A DNA stretch of 35,442 nt from Chthonomonadaceae bacterium. GTDB lineage: Bacteria; Armatimonadota; Chthonomonadetes; Chthonomonadales; Chthonomonadaceae. Made by a program: the position numbers and the translations under genes. Below, in pieces: positions 1 through 8,264 of this stretch. Positions within the stretch are counted from its first letter, which is position 1. Every line of letters begins with the position of its first letter. The stretch spans positions 1 through 35,442 of the forward strand of contig JANWZQ010000097.1 of assembly GCA_025054835.1 (NCBI GenBank), read 5' to 3'. Under the pieces are notes generated by a model. That model had not been told where the DNA came from and did not search any database. It was given only the letters and a program-made list of their open reading frames with translations.

Positions 1-629
1 TGTGTTACAAAGAGTTGCAACTGGCAACTTTTGACCCGGAATTTGCTGCGGTGCAGGGGTTTCGACCCGGTCTACTGCACTACGCATTGATGGTCTGCGT
101 GAGCCTGACCGCAGTCGGTGCCTTTGTAGCTGTCGGTGCGATCCTTGCGGTGGCGTTGATGATCGTCCCGGTAGTGACAGCATCGCTGCTGACCCGGCGA
201 CTGCCTGTGCTAATTGGAGCGTCCCTCGGGGTCGGTGCTGGATCTGCGCTGATCGGGTGCCATCTGGCGTTATTGTGGGACCTGTCTATTGGCGGGATGA
301 TCACCGTGGTGCTCGGGGGAGCGTTCGTCGCCGGGCTCCTATTCTCACCGGAGCAAGGGTTGCTGGCGCAGGCCCTGAGGTTGCGCCGGCAGCAGGAACG
401 CTTTGCCGTGCAGATGCTCCTGATCCATCTGGCCAACCACGAACGGACAGAGGCGGAGCCGGTAGAGTGCTGCCTGCAGCATCTGCACAGCGATCTGCGG
501 TGGTCTCCTGCGTGGATCGAGCGGGTCGTGCGGCAGGCGCGCAACGCAGGGTGGGTGCACCAGCAGGGCAGTGCACTCCTGCTGACCCCATCTGGACGAG
601 ATCAGGCACGGATGCTGGCTTTCCTCTGA
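1..629 (+). CDS. Mn/Zn ABC transporter permease, 3' part, with C-terminal winged-helix-like tail (5' end outside window)
   Basis: This is the end of a membrane permease of the ABC-3 family (MntB/ZnuB/TroC type), which imports Mn2+, Zn2+ or Fe2+ with an ATPase and a binding protein. The reading frame is open from base 3 and reads [15 protein letters not shown], the conserved cytoplasmic loop of this family, so the gene starts upstream of the window. Hydrophobic helices follow (from about base 80 to 350). After the last helix there are about 85 soluble residues, where ordinary family members stop. This tail (bases about 375-629) ends in [15 protein letters not shown] and [11 protein letters not shown], which resembles the recognition helix and wing of DtxR/MntR-type winged-helix proteins. 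The family call is firm. The wHTH assignment of the tail is my inference from pattern. The ATPase and solute-binding genes would be expected just upstream. Confidence 0.85.
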   Translation, partial: CYKELQLATFDPEFAAVQGFRPGLLHYALMVCVSLTAVGAFVAVGAILAVALMIVPVVTASLLTRRLPVLIGASLGVGAGSALIGCHLALLWDLSIGGMITVVLGGAFVAGLLFSPEQGLLAQALRLRRQQERFAVQMLLIHLANHERTEAEPVECCLQHLHSDLRWSPAWIERVVRQARNAGWVHQQGSALLLTPSGRDQARMLAFL

Positions 630-675
630 GGCCGTATCCGGCAGTACCTCACTGTTAGAAAGGGAGTTTCGAAAA

Positions 676-1488
676 ATGCCCGCAAAACGTGTTCGAAATA
701 CCGGCGGCTTTACGTTGATCGAGCTGCTGGTAGTGATCGCCATTATCGCCATTCTGGCGGCGATCCTCTTCCCGGTGTTCGCGCAGGCGCGTGCCAGAGC
801 CCGGCAGGCGACCTGTGTGTCCAACCTGAAGCAGATTGTGCTGGCTGTGAACATGTACGTGCAGGACTACGATGAGCAGTTCCCCATGACCATGGAGATC
901 ATCCAGGGCGTCCCCAGCACCGTGAACTGGTGGGCGGTGCATAACTATCAGTCGGCAGTGGAGTCCTACATCAGGATGGGACGCGGGACCGACAATCGGG
1001 GCAACATCTGGTGGGATCCGTCGGATCCGGATCGGAATGTCCCGGCAATGTGGGGGTCTTTCATCGACAACGGATTAATCACCGGGGTGCCACGCACGCT
1101 GGCCAGTATTGGCAGTCCGGCCGCTACAGTCTACGCGATCTTGCGGGCCGATAACTGGCAGCGAGTCACCGGGGTGACAGTGCCCAGTCCACTGCCAGTC
1201 AACAATCCCAACCATCCGTTCTGGGTTTCCGAGTTCTTTGACATGTGTCTGGACCCCTGGGCGGAGACAACGAACCCCGGTCATTCCTATCACTGGTCGC
1301 AGGGGCGGGCCACACCTCCCTGCTCTCTGTTCCCGCAGGATCCGGACTGCCACCCCTGGGACAGGCAGATTGCCAAAACGCGGTACAACGGCAGCACGGT
1401 TATCGCCTATGTGGACGGGCATGTGAAAGCCGGGCGCTTCGAACAGACCTACCGTTCTGTTACCGATAACGACTGGGATATGCAATGA
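676..1488 (+). CDS. Pseudopilin-like protein with prepilin N-terminal cleavage/methylation domain
   Basis: A 270-residue secreted or pilus-like protein. Its N-terminus is a type II/IV prepilin signal: a short basic leader, cleavage expected between G11 and F12, then [16 protein letters not shown] with Glu at mature position 5. After cleavage by prepilin peptidase the hydrophobic helix would pack into a pseudopilus or stay in the membrane. The continuation [18 protein letters not shown] is the form abundant in Armatimonadota and resembles the DUF1559 class of Planctomycetes. The C-terminal [13 protein letters not shown] matches the DGH motif at the end of such proteins. A Shine-Dalgarno-like AAAGGGAG at about 659-666 supports the start. 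Only 46 bp separate it from the permease upstream. The cargo or role of the roughly 230-residue mature domain is unknown. Confidence 0.88.
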   Translation: MPAKRVRNTGGFTLIELLVVIAIIAILAAILFPVFAQARARARQATCVSNLKQIVLAVNMYVQDYDEQFPMTMEIIQGVPSTVNWWAVHNYQSAVESYIRMGRGTDNRGNIWWDPSDPDRNVPAMWGSFIDNGLITGVPRTLASIGSPAATVYAILRADNWQRVTGVTVPSPLPVNNPNHPFWVSEFFDMCLDPWAETTNPGHSYHWSQGRATPPCSLFPQDPDCHPWDRQIAKTRYNGSTVIAYVDGHVKAGRFEQTYRSVTDNDWDMQ

Positions 1489-1525
1489 ACGTCTGAATCC
1501 TCGTTGTGCTCTGGCAGATAGTCGA

Positions 1526-1562
1526 GGCCCGGTATGCCCTGAACTTCGGGAGACGCCGGGCC
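1526..1562 (+). terminator. Stem-loop after the pseudopilin gene, possible terminator
   Basis: GGCCCGG at 1526-1532 pairs with CCGGGCC at 1556-1562, with a possible inner CCC/GGG pairing. It lies 38 bases after the pseudopilin stop and before the GGDEF-EAL gene. There is no T-run, so termination is only suggested by position and stem strength. Confidence 0.35.
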
Positions 1563-1602
1563 ATAATTCTGCGCGGAAATGCTTTTATCGTGAGCCACTC
1601 TC

Positions 1603-3576
1603 ATGAAATTACGCTATCGCGTGCTCTTGTACTTCGGGGGGATCACGGCTCTGCTGGCTCTGGGCCTGCACGCAGTGCTCTCCAGACACGTCATGCACGA
1701 GTACGTGCAGATGGAGCGACAGAGCGTCGCCAGAGACATGGAGCGTGTGCAGCAGGCGTTCGAGGCCATGCTCTACAACCTGCACATCAAGACAGCCGAC
1801 TGGGCCTCGTGGGATGATACTTACCAGTACATGCAGGATCGGAACCGTGAGTACGCTCAATCCAATCTGATCCCCGAGACTTTGAACAACCTCAATGTCG
1901 ATCTGATCTTACTGACCAATCGTGATATGAAAGTCTTTGACGCGCGTGTGATCCAGCGGTTCCCCGGGCAGGAGGCCCCGGAGCCGGCAGAGGCGCTGGC
2001 ACAGATTCCGGTGCGGCGTTTGCAGTCCTGTGTTCGTAAAGAGCACGGATACTCTGCAGTTATTAACATGAAGAGCACGCCAATGCTGATAAGCGTGCGA
2101 CCTATCCTCACATCAGCCAACAAGGGTCCGCACCGGGGCTGGCTGATCTTCGGAATGTACTTCGAGCGTTCTGCTGTAAGCCGTATGGCGAAGCGGACAC
2201 GTCTGAGCGTGCAGGCGCGTGCCGTGGATCATCCGCAGGCGACCGATATGGATCGGCGCGCATGGGCCGCTCTGAGCGCGGGAGCGCCGGTCTATGTGCA
2301 GGCGCTGGACGAACAGGAGATCTGCGGGTACTGGATGATCCGTGATCTGAACAAACGCCCGTTGCGAATGCTGCAGATCACGCAGCCCCGTGTGATCTAC
2401 AGTCATGGACAGGAGAGCCTGCAACGCCTGTTGTTTCTGGTGTTTGGGGCTGCTGCACTCTTCTGCGGGATCACTTTTCTGCTGATCGAGATGGCTGTTC
2501 TGCGCCGTTTAAGTCACCTTGGCGCGCAGGTCACTGGAATTCAGATGGCGCATGATTACCATCGACGCGTCTTCCTGACAGGGCGCGATGAGCTGGTTGA
2601 TCTGGCCGGGCAGATCAACAACATGCTCTCCACCATTGAAGAGGATCATGCCCTGCTCAGGGAGCGTGAAGAGCAACTGCGCGCCTACAACGAGAACCTC
2701 GAGAGGATTGTTGAGGAGCGCACCTGCCAGATCGAATATCAGGCATACCACGACGCATTGACCGGACTGCCCAACCGCCTGCGATTTCATGACCAGCTGG
2801 AGAAGGCATTGCGGAAGGTGCGTCGATACGGGCGGGGGGTGGCCGTGCTGTTCGTGGATCTGGACAACTTCAAGACGGTCAACGATACACAGGGCCACGA
2901 AGCCGGAGATCGGCTGCTACAGGTCGTCGCAGAACGCCTGCAAGCCTGTGTGGACGGGAAGGGGATCGTTGCCCGTATGGGGGGCGATGAGTTCACGTTG
3001 CTGCTGGAGGATCTGGAGTCGGTGGAGCAGGCGCAGGCACTGGCCGGGGATATTCTGGAGCAATTACGCCGGCCCATTCCGCTGGCGCAGGGCGAGGCAT
3101 ACGTCGGTGGCAGCATCGGCATCGCGTTCACATCGAACAGTAACACGCGCCCCGACGTGCTGTTGCGTGACGCAGATACAGCGATGTACCATGCGAAGAC
3201 GCAGGGCAAGGGCAGTTACGCGGTATTTGAGCCACGTATGAATGAATTGCTTCGAGAGCGTATGGAAATCGAGAACGGCCTGCGGCGCGCTCTGGAGCAA
3301 CAGGAGCTCCGCACGTACTACCAGCCATTGATCGATCTGGCGACCGGGCAGCTGAAGGGTATGGAGGCGCTGGTGCGATGGGAGCACCCGGAAAAGGGTA
3401 TGGTCTCACCCGGGCAGTTCATTCCCATCGCGGAAGAGACCGGCCTGATTGTGCCCATCGGCTACTGGGTTCTGGAGCAGGCCTGTCTGTTCCTGCAGCG
3501 ATGGCAGGAAGCGCATCCGAATAGCACGGCGTTCACCATGAACGTGAACCTCTCGGGAAATCAATTACTGCCGTAA
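1603..3576 (+). CDS. CHASE4-HAMP-GGDEF protein with EAL domain truncated by an in-frame TAA
   Basis: This is the first 657 residues of a membrane-bound cyclic-di-GMP turnover protein. In order there are: an N-terminal transmembrane helix (about 7-25); a periplasmic CHASE4-type sensor containing DWASWDDTYQYM; a second helix at about 270-297; a HAMP-like segment and coiled coil (about 298-375); a GGDEF domain with intact GGDEF at residues 460-464; and the start of an EAL domain with the EAL motif at 588-590. The usual inhibitory RxxD site before GGDEF reads DGKG, so product inhibition through that site is unlikely. Translation stops at TAA (3574-3576), right after NVNLSGNQLLP, in the middle of the EAL fold. 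The rest of the domain continues in the same frame to 4122. As written, cyclase activity is possible and phosphodiesterase activity is not. No clear Shine-Dalgarno site precedes the ATG. Confidence 0.85.
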   Translation: MKLRYRVLLYFGGITALLALGLHAVLSRHVMHEYVQMERQSVARDMERVQQAFEAMLYNLHIKTADWASWDDTYQYMQDRNREYAQSNLIPETLNNLNVDLILLTNRDMKVFDARVIQRFPGQEAPEPAEALAQIPVRRLQSCVRKEHGYSAVINMKSTPMLISVRPILTSANKGPHRGWLIFGMYFERSAVSRMAKRTRLSVQARAVDHPQATDMDRRAWAALSAGAPVYVQALDEQEICGYWMIRDLNKRPLRMLQITQPRVIYSHGQESLQRLLFLVFGAAALFCGITFLLIEMAVLRRLSHLGAQVTGIQMAHDYHRRVFLTGRDELVDLAGQINNMLSTIEEDHALLREREEQLRAYNENLERIVEERTCQIEYQAYHDALTGLPNRLRFHDQLEKALRKVRRYGRGVAVLFVDLDNFKTVNDTQGHEAGDRLLQVVAERLQACVDGKGIVARMGGDEFTLLLEDLESVEQAQALAGDILEQLRRPIPLAQGEAYVGGSIGIAFTSNSNTRPDVLLRDADTAMYHAKTQGKGSYAVFEPRMNELLRERMEIENGLRRALEQQELRTYYQPLIDLATGQLKGMEALVRWEHPEKGMVSPGQFIPIAEETGLIVPIGYWVLEQACLFLQRWQEAHPNSTAFTMNVNLSGNQLLP

Positions 3577-3579
3577 GAT

Positions 3580-4122
3580 GTGGTGAAGCGCGTGGCGCAT
3601 ATACTGCAAACGACCGGGGTCAATCCGCAGCAATTGAAGCTGGAAATTACCGAGAGCATCTTTGTCAGAGATACCGAGGAGATCCTGGAGAAGTTGAAGG
3701 CTCTGAAATCCCTCAGGGTACAGCTGGCCATCGATGACTTCGGAACCGGATACTCCTCCCTGTCCATGCTCAACACGTTCCCCATCGACACTGTCAAGAT
3801 CGATCGCTCGTTCGTGAACCGGTTGAATGAGCCGGATGGCGCTGCGATTGTGGAGACCATCATCGCGCTCTCCCGCACCATGAACCTCACGGTGACTGCC
3901 GAGGGCGTGGAGACCGCAGAGCAGGTGGCGCAGCTGCAGGGCATGCAGTGCGACACCGGACAGGGGTACTACTTCTCCCGTCCCCTCTCGGAAGAGCAGG
4001 TGCAGCAACGCATGCAGTCCGAAGAAGGGTTCGCCGTTCCCGTTGCCACAGAACTGACTGCCGAGGCTATGGAGGCGTTGCTGGAAAGGTTGCTGGGCGC
4101 CGAACTACCGCAGGCGGCATAG
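3580..4122 (+). CDS. C-terminal remainder of the EAL domain, separated by the in-frame stop (likely one broken gene)
   Basis: About 180 residues continue the EAL phosphodiesterase domain in the same frame as the gene ending at 3576. Catalytic and fold motifs are intact: LKLEITES, AIDDFGTGYSSL, VKIDRSFV, TAEGVET and GQGYYFSRPLS. A GTG at 3580 could act as a start, but no credible ribosome-binding site precedes it and a half EAL domain should not fold alone. The simplest reading is one ancestral gene of 839 residues plus stop (1603-4122) with a recent nonsense change; CAA to TAA would be one transition. A sequencing error or stop-codon readthrough are alternatives. It ends 13 bases from the convergent UnbV-type gene. 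Confidence 0.7.
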   Translation: MVKRVAHILQTTGVNPQQLKLEITESIFVRDTEEILEKLKALKSLRVQLAIDDFGTGYSSLSMLNTFPIDTVKIDRSFVNRLNEPDGAAIVETIIALSRTMNLTVTAEGVETAEQVAQLQGMQCDTGQGYYFSRPLSEEQVQQRMQSEEGFAVPVATELTAEAMEALLERLLGAELPQAA

Positions 4123-4135
4123 GCTTCCCGTGCAG

Positions 4136-5812
4136 TCAGGGCTCTGCGACGGTGAGGTACCGATCGATCTGCGGGGCGCTGAGCGTCTGTCGGGCCCCGG
4201 AAGGCCAGTGGATCACCACGCGCTCCACGCGGTCCACGGTGCCCAGTCCGAACAGCAAACGCGTGTCCTGTGCGGAGAGGTAGCTCGACCCGCTCCGAAC
4301 CATGGCCTCCTGCACCTGCTGGCGCGTGTGTACCTCTACCCGGGCCCCGTAGGCGTTCCGGTTGGACTTGCAACCGATCAGGCGCAGGCCGATCCAGTGA
4401 TGGTCCGTTCGGGTCTCGTTGCGCAGCAGACGCAGAGCGCCGACGTTGGGGATGAGTAGAATGTCCGGGCGTCCATCGTTATCAAAGTCACCCCGGCAGG
4501 CACCCCGTCCGACCATGGGAGGGCCAAGGCCAGCGGTCTGCCCGACCTCCACAAAACGGTCCGTGGCCTGCTGCTCGAACAGCAACACAGGTTGCGGATA
4601 ACTCTGCCCCGGGTTGGTTCGCTCCACGTTATCCTCGATATGGCCGTTCGTAACCAGCAGATCCGGTCGGGTGTCCTGATTGAAGTCGGCAAAGAAGAGC
4701 CCGAAAGTGATGTACGGGTAGCTGGGCGTGTGGAGCCCGACCTGTCGGGAGCGTTCCTGATAGATCATCGGGGCCGTGCGTTCGTAGAAGGCAAGCGCCT
4801 CAAAACAGAAGTTCCCGATCGTCAGCACGCGCCGTGCCGGGGGGATACTGGTCACATCGATCCCCATGCCGGCGCGTGCTCTGCCGTTATCGTCCAGCGC
4901 GATCCCGGTATCCAGTCCTACCTCCACGAAACGCCCCCGGCCCGTGTTCCGGTAGACCGTGTTGGGCTCCATGTCGTTGGCGACCAGAATGTCCGGCCAC
5001 CCATCGTCATCGATGTCGTCAATACAGATGCCCAGCGCTTTGGAATGCGGGTTGAAAATACCGGCCTCGCGTGTCACATCGCGGAAGCGCCCCCGGCCCT
5101 CGTTTCGATAGAGCCGGCAGGTCTCACCCGGGTACTCCTGCGGGCGGCAATACGTCTTCTCAATAACGCCGCAGGTCAGGTCCGTCTCCGGGGACCACTG
5201 CAGGTAGTGCCCGACGAACAGGTCCAGCCGGCCATCACGGTTGTAGTCCAGCCAGGCTACCGAGGATGACCATCCCCGATCGTCGATGCCACTCGACGCC
5301 GTAACGTCGATAAAGCGGCGGCTTCCAGCACCGTTCGAGATGTTGTGGAACAGACGACCGCGACCGACGGCGGTCAGGAACAGGTCATCGTAGCCATCGT
5401 TGTCGTAGTCGCCGACAGCGACCCCCATACCGTAAAAGTCAGTCAGGTAGAGCCCGGCCTCCCGTGTGACGTCCCGGAAGCGGCCATTCCCCATGTTGCG
5501 ATACAGGACAACCGCCGGATCCGGGGTGTTGCCAGACTTTCGGCCAGGCCACGCCGGGTTATTCAGGATCAGGATATCCTGCCACCCGTCCTGATCGTAG
5601 TCCAGAAAGGCCCCACCTCCTCCCATGGTCTCTGGCATCCAGCGACGGCCGAACGCGCCGTTCTGGCGGAGGAGAGTCAGCCCTGCTTCCTGTGTGACGT
5701 CGCGAAAGCGCAGTGTTGTGGTTGCCGACGGCGGTGTCGGTTCCGGAGAGAGGGAGCGGCATCCTGCAGAGAGGCACAGGATGGTCAGCAGAGTTGCTCG
5801 CAGCATCATCAT
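4136..5812 (-). CDS. VCBS/FG-GAP-repeat lipoprotein with C-terminal ASPIC/UnbV domain (CRTAC-like)
   Basis: A 558-residue predicted lipoprotein. The N-terminus has a short signal peptide ending in a lipobox-like LSAGC with Cys at residue 18. The body is a series of beta-propeller repeats of the VCBS/FG-GAP type, each with a Ca-binding-like loop (DYDQDGWQD, DYDNDGYDD, DYNRDGRLD, DDIDDDGWPD, DFNQDTRPD, DFDNDGRPD). Many repeats are preceded by RFRDVTREAGL. The last 90 residues, from HHWIGLRLIGCKSNRNAYGARV to the end, form an ASPIC/UnbV domain. Such proteins are usually surface or periplasmic; their substrate is generally unknown. The start ATG overlaps the stop of the TPR gene upstream (ATGA at 5809-5812), so the two are probably translationally coupled. 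Family assignment is firm, function is not. Confidence 0.9.
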   Translation of the reverse strand: MMMLRATLLTILCLSAGCRSLSPEPTPPSATTTLRFRDVTQEAGLTLLRQNGAFGRRWMPETMGGGGAFLDYDQDGWQDILILNNPAWPGRKSGNTPDPAVVLYRNMGNGRFRDVTREAGLYLTDFYGMGVAVGDYDNDGYDDLFLTAVGRGRLFHNISNGAGSRRFIDVTASSGIDDRGWSSSVAWLDYNRDGRLDLFVGHYLQWSPETDLTCGVIEKTYCRPQEYPGETCRLYRNEGRGRFRDVTREAGIFNPHSKALGICIDDIDDDGWPDILVANDMEPNTVYRNTGRGRFVEVGLDTGIALDDNGRARAGMGIDVTSIPPARRVLTIGNFCFEALAFYERTAPMIYQERSRQVGLHTPSYPYITFGLFFADFNQDTRPDLLVTNGHIEDNVERTNPGQSYPQPVLLFEQQATDRFVEVGQTAGLGPPMVGRGACRGDFDNDGRPDILLIPNVGALRLLRNETRTDHHWIGLRLIGCKSNRNAYGARVEVHTRQQVQEAMVRSGSSYLSAQDTRLLFGLGTVDRVERVVIHWPSGARQTLSAPQIDRYLTVAEP

Positions 5813-7146
5813 GGGTCCGGGAGATCGGGCGGGGTGATCCCGAGGCGCGCGTAGAGCGTGCGGAACTCACGCCGGGCCTGCTCCGACTGTGGCTGGAGCA
5901 GGGCCGCGGCCTGTACTTCCGCCATCGCTTTCATGGTGTCGCCAATCTGCAAGTAGTATCGGGCCAGAGTCAGGCGTGCGTTTGCGTCGGATGGGCGCTG
6001 GTCGCGCCGGATAGTCAGTCGCTCCTCTTCCAGGCGATTTGCAAGCGGTCTACGCGCCAGCAACGTTTGTTCCCGGCTGCCAGCGGGATTTCCCATGAGG
6101 GCGTAGGCTTTTGCCAGTTGCATGCGCGCGTCGGGCAGATTGGGTGCGCGTTGCAACATCCGGGTGTACACGTTGGCCGCCTGGGGCATACGTCCCTGCT
6201 CCATATAAAGCTGCCCGAGACGCGACAGGGAGGTCATGTCGTCTGGATGCGCCTGCACCGCGATCAACAGGGACTCTTCAGCACGCGCAAAATCGCGCTC
6301 GGCCAGAAGCGGGTTCATGAGAATGGACCCCAGCAGGGCATGTGCCGGGGCGTTGTCGGGTTGCGCACGGATCAGTGTCTCCAGCTCCTGCCGGGCCTCC
6401 GCAAGACGTTGCAGTTTGAAAAGGATCCGGGCCAGTGTCATGGTAACATCAGGAGTGTCCGGCGCCGCCCTGTCCAGTTCCTGAACGGCCTGCAGGGCGC
6501 GTGGCAGGTCGCCGCGTTGCTCCCACTCCTGCACCAGTGCCAGCCTCTCCCGGATGCTGGCGGTCGGGACTGCGTTCCATGCGCTCTCCAGAAGGTGTGT
6601 GGCTTCCTGCCAGCGCTCCTGCATCACGAGAGCCCGACTCAAACCGATGTAGCCCTGTGCCCCCTGCGGGTCCTCGCCGATGATCTGCCGGTACGTGCGC
6701 TCTGCTCCGGTTGCCAGGCCGAGGTGCAATTGCACGCGACCGAGGGCGTCAAGCACCGGTGGTTCGGCGGGATGCGTGCGCAGGTACTCCTTCAGAGTTA
6801 GATAGGCCGTCAACGGATCTCCCGAGGCAATGCATTCCCGGGTGAAACGGCGAAGAGAACGCGCATCTTCCAATCGCGCGCGCATTGCCTGCCGCTGTTT
6901 CCACCGACGGCGCACCTCGGCGAGGCCCGGAGGAGGCGACGGCGGGGGTGGTGGGGGCAGTGGGGTTGTGACCCACTGACGCGGTACGGCGGGTGCCGGC
7001 TGTGGTGGAGCGGGGCGTTGCAGGATCAACAGGGATAACGCCGCCACCGCAAAACAGGCGAGGATGACACTGGTTACCAGTCTCCTGTCGGAGGCTGTGG
7101 AACGTGGAGATTTGCTCTGCCTATCGCTCTGTGGCTTCCCGCTCAT
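5809..7146 (-). CDS. Membrane-anchored proline-rich TPR-repeat protein
   Basis: A 445-residue protein of tetratricopeptide repeats. The N-terminus is a basic cytoplasmic segment followed by one transmembrane helix (LVTSVILACFAVAALSLLIL). A proline-rich linker with a run of seven prolines comes next, then about eight TPR units to the C-terminus (for example AYGSR-like PDNAPAHALLGSILM and PDDMTSLSRLGQLYMEQGRM segments). Such domains act as protein-protein scaffolds, here probably outside the membrane. I chose the ATG at 7146; the frame is open further upstream to 7272 but that extension lies across a strong stem-loop and has no helix-compatible signal. The stop overlaps the start of the UnbV lipoprotein by four bases. 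TPR and UnbV/VCBS proteins are often found together, so a shared envelope complex is plausible. Confidence 0.85.
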   Translation of the reverse strand: MSGKPQSDRQSKSPRSTASDRRLVTSVILACFAVAALSLLILQRPAPPQPAPAVPRQWVTTPLPPPPPPSPPPGLAEVRRRWKQRQAMRARLEDARSLRRFTRECIASGDPLTAYLTLKEYLRTHPAEPPVLDALGRVQLHLGLATGAERTYRQIIGEDPQGAQGYIGLSRALVMQERWQEATHLLESAWNAVPTASIRERLALVQEWEQRGDLPRALQAVQELDRAAPDTPDVTMTLARILFKLQRLAEARQELETLIRAQPDNAPAHALLGSILMNPLLAERDFARAEESLLIAVQAHPDDMTSLSRLGQLYMEQGRMPQAANVYTRMLQRAPNLPDARMQLAKAYALMGNPAGSREQTLLARRPLANRLEEERLTIRRDQRPSDANARLTLARYYLQIGDTMKAMAEVQAAALLQPQSEQARREFRTLYARLGITPPDLPDP

Positions 7147-7209
7147 GATGCATGATGGAAAAATTCGTGGGTTGACGCAACAGAACCTGCTGTGCCCGGG
7201 CACCGATGG

Positions 7210-7249
7210 AGAGAAGCGCAGGGGGTAAAGGACATCCCTGCGCTTCTCT
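7210..7249 (-). terminator. Perfect 14-bp stem-loop after the pseudopilin gene
   Basis: AGAGAAGCGCAGGG (7210-7223) and CCCTGCGCTTCTCT (7236-7249) form a perfect 14-bp stem with a 12-base loop. It lies 43 bases after the stop of the minus-strand pseudopilin and before the TPR gene. There is no U-tract on the minus strand, so it may terminate, attenuate or protect the 3' end of the abundant upstream message. Confidence 0.6.
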
Positions 7250-7292
7250 GCTAGCATGTCTTGCGGAGACATACTCCGGACATACCGGGGAA

Positions 7293-8141
7293 CTAGCCGC
7301 TGTAGTTAATCGGATCGCGTGGCGACTGCTCGGGTGGCCATCCGGATGCCGGAATGGTCCTCCACTTCCGCCCGAAGGGCACCAGCTTGGCATGTCCGTC
7401 AAAGAAGACCGCGTTGTAGCCCCGGGGGTGATTGTTGTTGGCATTGGGGCAGGCCCCGCCACATCCATCCGGTCCGTCCCAACCAAACACGCCACGCTCG
7501 ACCAGGAAGAAGCGGGTAGCTACGTTGTCCACACGCTCGCTGGGAGGCTGGTTCTCCAGATCGGGGCCGGTAGCAAACGCGGCGAACGGATTCCAGGAGG
7601 CGCGGAAGCTGTAGATCCATGCCGGGAACCACTGGTAGGACTGGGCGCCGATGGCCATCTGCTCCGGGGTCGGTCGACGGAACTTATCCGATGGGCAGTA
7701 CCAGATCTGCTTGTTGCGGGTGTAGGGGCCGATCTGCACATGCATGAGGGTGCGGTAGAACTCGAATCCGTAGGCACATCCGGTGTAGACGGGGCCGCCA
7801 TCTCCGGGATTAAAGCCGCGCCAACCCTGACCCGGCCAGCCCAGCGCCGCGCCGTTATCCAGACACTGGTTGGATGGTGGGTAGGGATTGACGTCCAGGT
7901 TGACCTCCCAGTTTCTGGGACCGGGGTAGGTGCCCATTGGCCACTCCTCGTCGTAGTCCTGGGCGTACATCTTGAAGCCCAGTCCGAGTTGCTTCATGTT
8001 CGACAGACAGGAGGCCGTGCGCGCCTGTTCGCGCGCCTGTGCGAACACCGGGAAGAGAATGGCCGCCAGGATGGCGATGATTGCGATCACGACAAGCAGC
8101 TCAATCAGGGTGAATCCCCTTCTGGTTGATGGGTGGTGCAT
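7293..8141 (-). CDS. Pseudopilin-like protein with prepilin N-terminal domain
   Basis: A 282-residue protein with a prepilin peptidase signal: leader MHHPSTRRG, cleavage expected after G9, then [16 protein letters not shown] with Glu at mature position 5 and the Armatimonadota-like [18 protein letters not shown]. The C-terminal [17 protein letters not shown] carries the DGH motif seen near the end of DUF1559-like proteins. The start at 8141 has a good AGGAG site about nine bases upstream; the frame is open to 8387 but that stretch shows no signal and overlaps the upstream gene. It sits in a regulator-led minus-strand cluster and is a paralogue of the protein at 676-1488 only in its N-terminal third and end motif. 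Function of the mature domain is unknown. Confidence 0.9.
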   Translation of the reverse strand: MHHPSTRRGFTLIELLVVIAIIAILAAILFPVFAQAREQARTASCLSNMKQLGLGFKMYAQDYDEEWPMGTYPGPRNWEVNLDVNPYPPSNQCLDNGAALGWPGQGWRGFNPGDGGPVYTGCAYGFEFYRTLMHVQIGPYTRNKQIWYCPSDKFRRPTPEQMAIGAQSYQWFPAWIYSFRASWNPFAAFATGPDLENQPPSERVDNVATRFFLVERGVFGWDGPDGCGGACPNANNNHPRGYNAVFFDGHAKLVPFGRKWRTIPASGWPPEQSPRDPINYSG

Positions 8142-8170
8142 GATGACGTTCTCCTCATAGAGAATGGACA

Positions 8171-8192
8171 GGATACGGCGATCTGCCGTACC
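8171..8192 (-). other. Small stem-loop in the pseudopilin leader
   Basis: TACGGC (8174-8179) and GCCGTA (8185-8190) pair across a five-base loop, with flanking GG/CC. It lies about 30 bases before the pseudopilin start on the minus strand, so in its 5' leader. A role in translation or message stability is possible; only the symmetry is seen. Confidence 0.4.
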
Positions 8193-8224
8193 GGGGTAGA
8201 ACCCGATGCTTTCCTCGTCTCTGC

Positions 8225-8264
8225 GATGCCCGCACCTGCTCCCGGGCAGGTGCTTGCGGGCATC
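8225..8264 (-). terminator. Long stem-loop overlapping the stop codon of the 91-residue gene
   Basis: GATGCCC (8225-8231) plus GCACCTGC (8232-8239) pair with GCAGGTGC (8246-8253) and GGGCATC (8258-8264), leaving a 6-base loop and a 4-base bulge. On the minus strand the stem begins within the TGA of the 91-residue gene. No U-tract follows. It could end or attenuate transcription between that gene and the pseudopilin, or block 3' decay. Confidence 0.55.

Noticed and set aside
4592-5269. Plus-strand frames over the UnbV gene (and the long one over the TPR gene, 5713-6801)
   Set aside because: They are antisense shadows in GC-rich DNA. The minus-strand frames carry clear repeats and domain motifs.
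6926-6970. G-rich low-complexity run as a possible repeat or G-quadruplex element
   Set aside because: It encodes the poly-proline linker of the TPR protein on the minus strand, which explains it.
7147-7272. Longer N-terminus for the TPR protein
   Set aside because: It would run through the 14-bp stem-loop at 7210-7249, and the added residues carry no signal. The ATG at 7146 gives a normal cytoplasmic tail before the helix.
676-8141. The two pseudopilin genes as a DNA repeat for recombination
   Set aside because: Only the first 90 or so bases are similar, with many silent differences; the likeness is from protein constraint, not a recent duplication.
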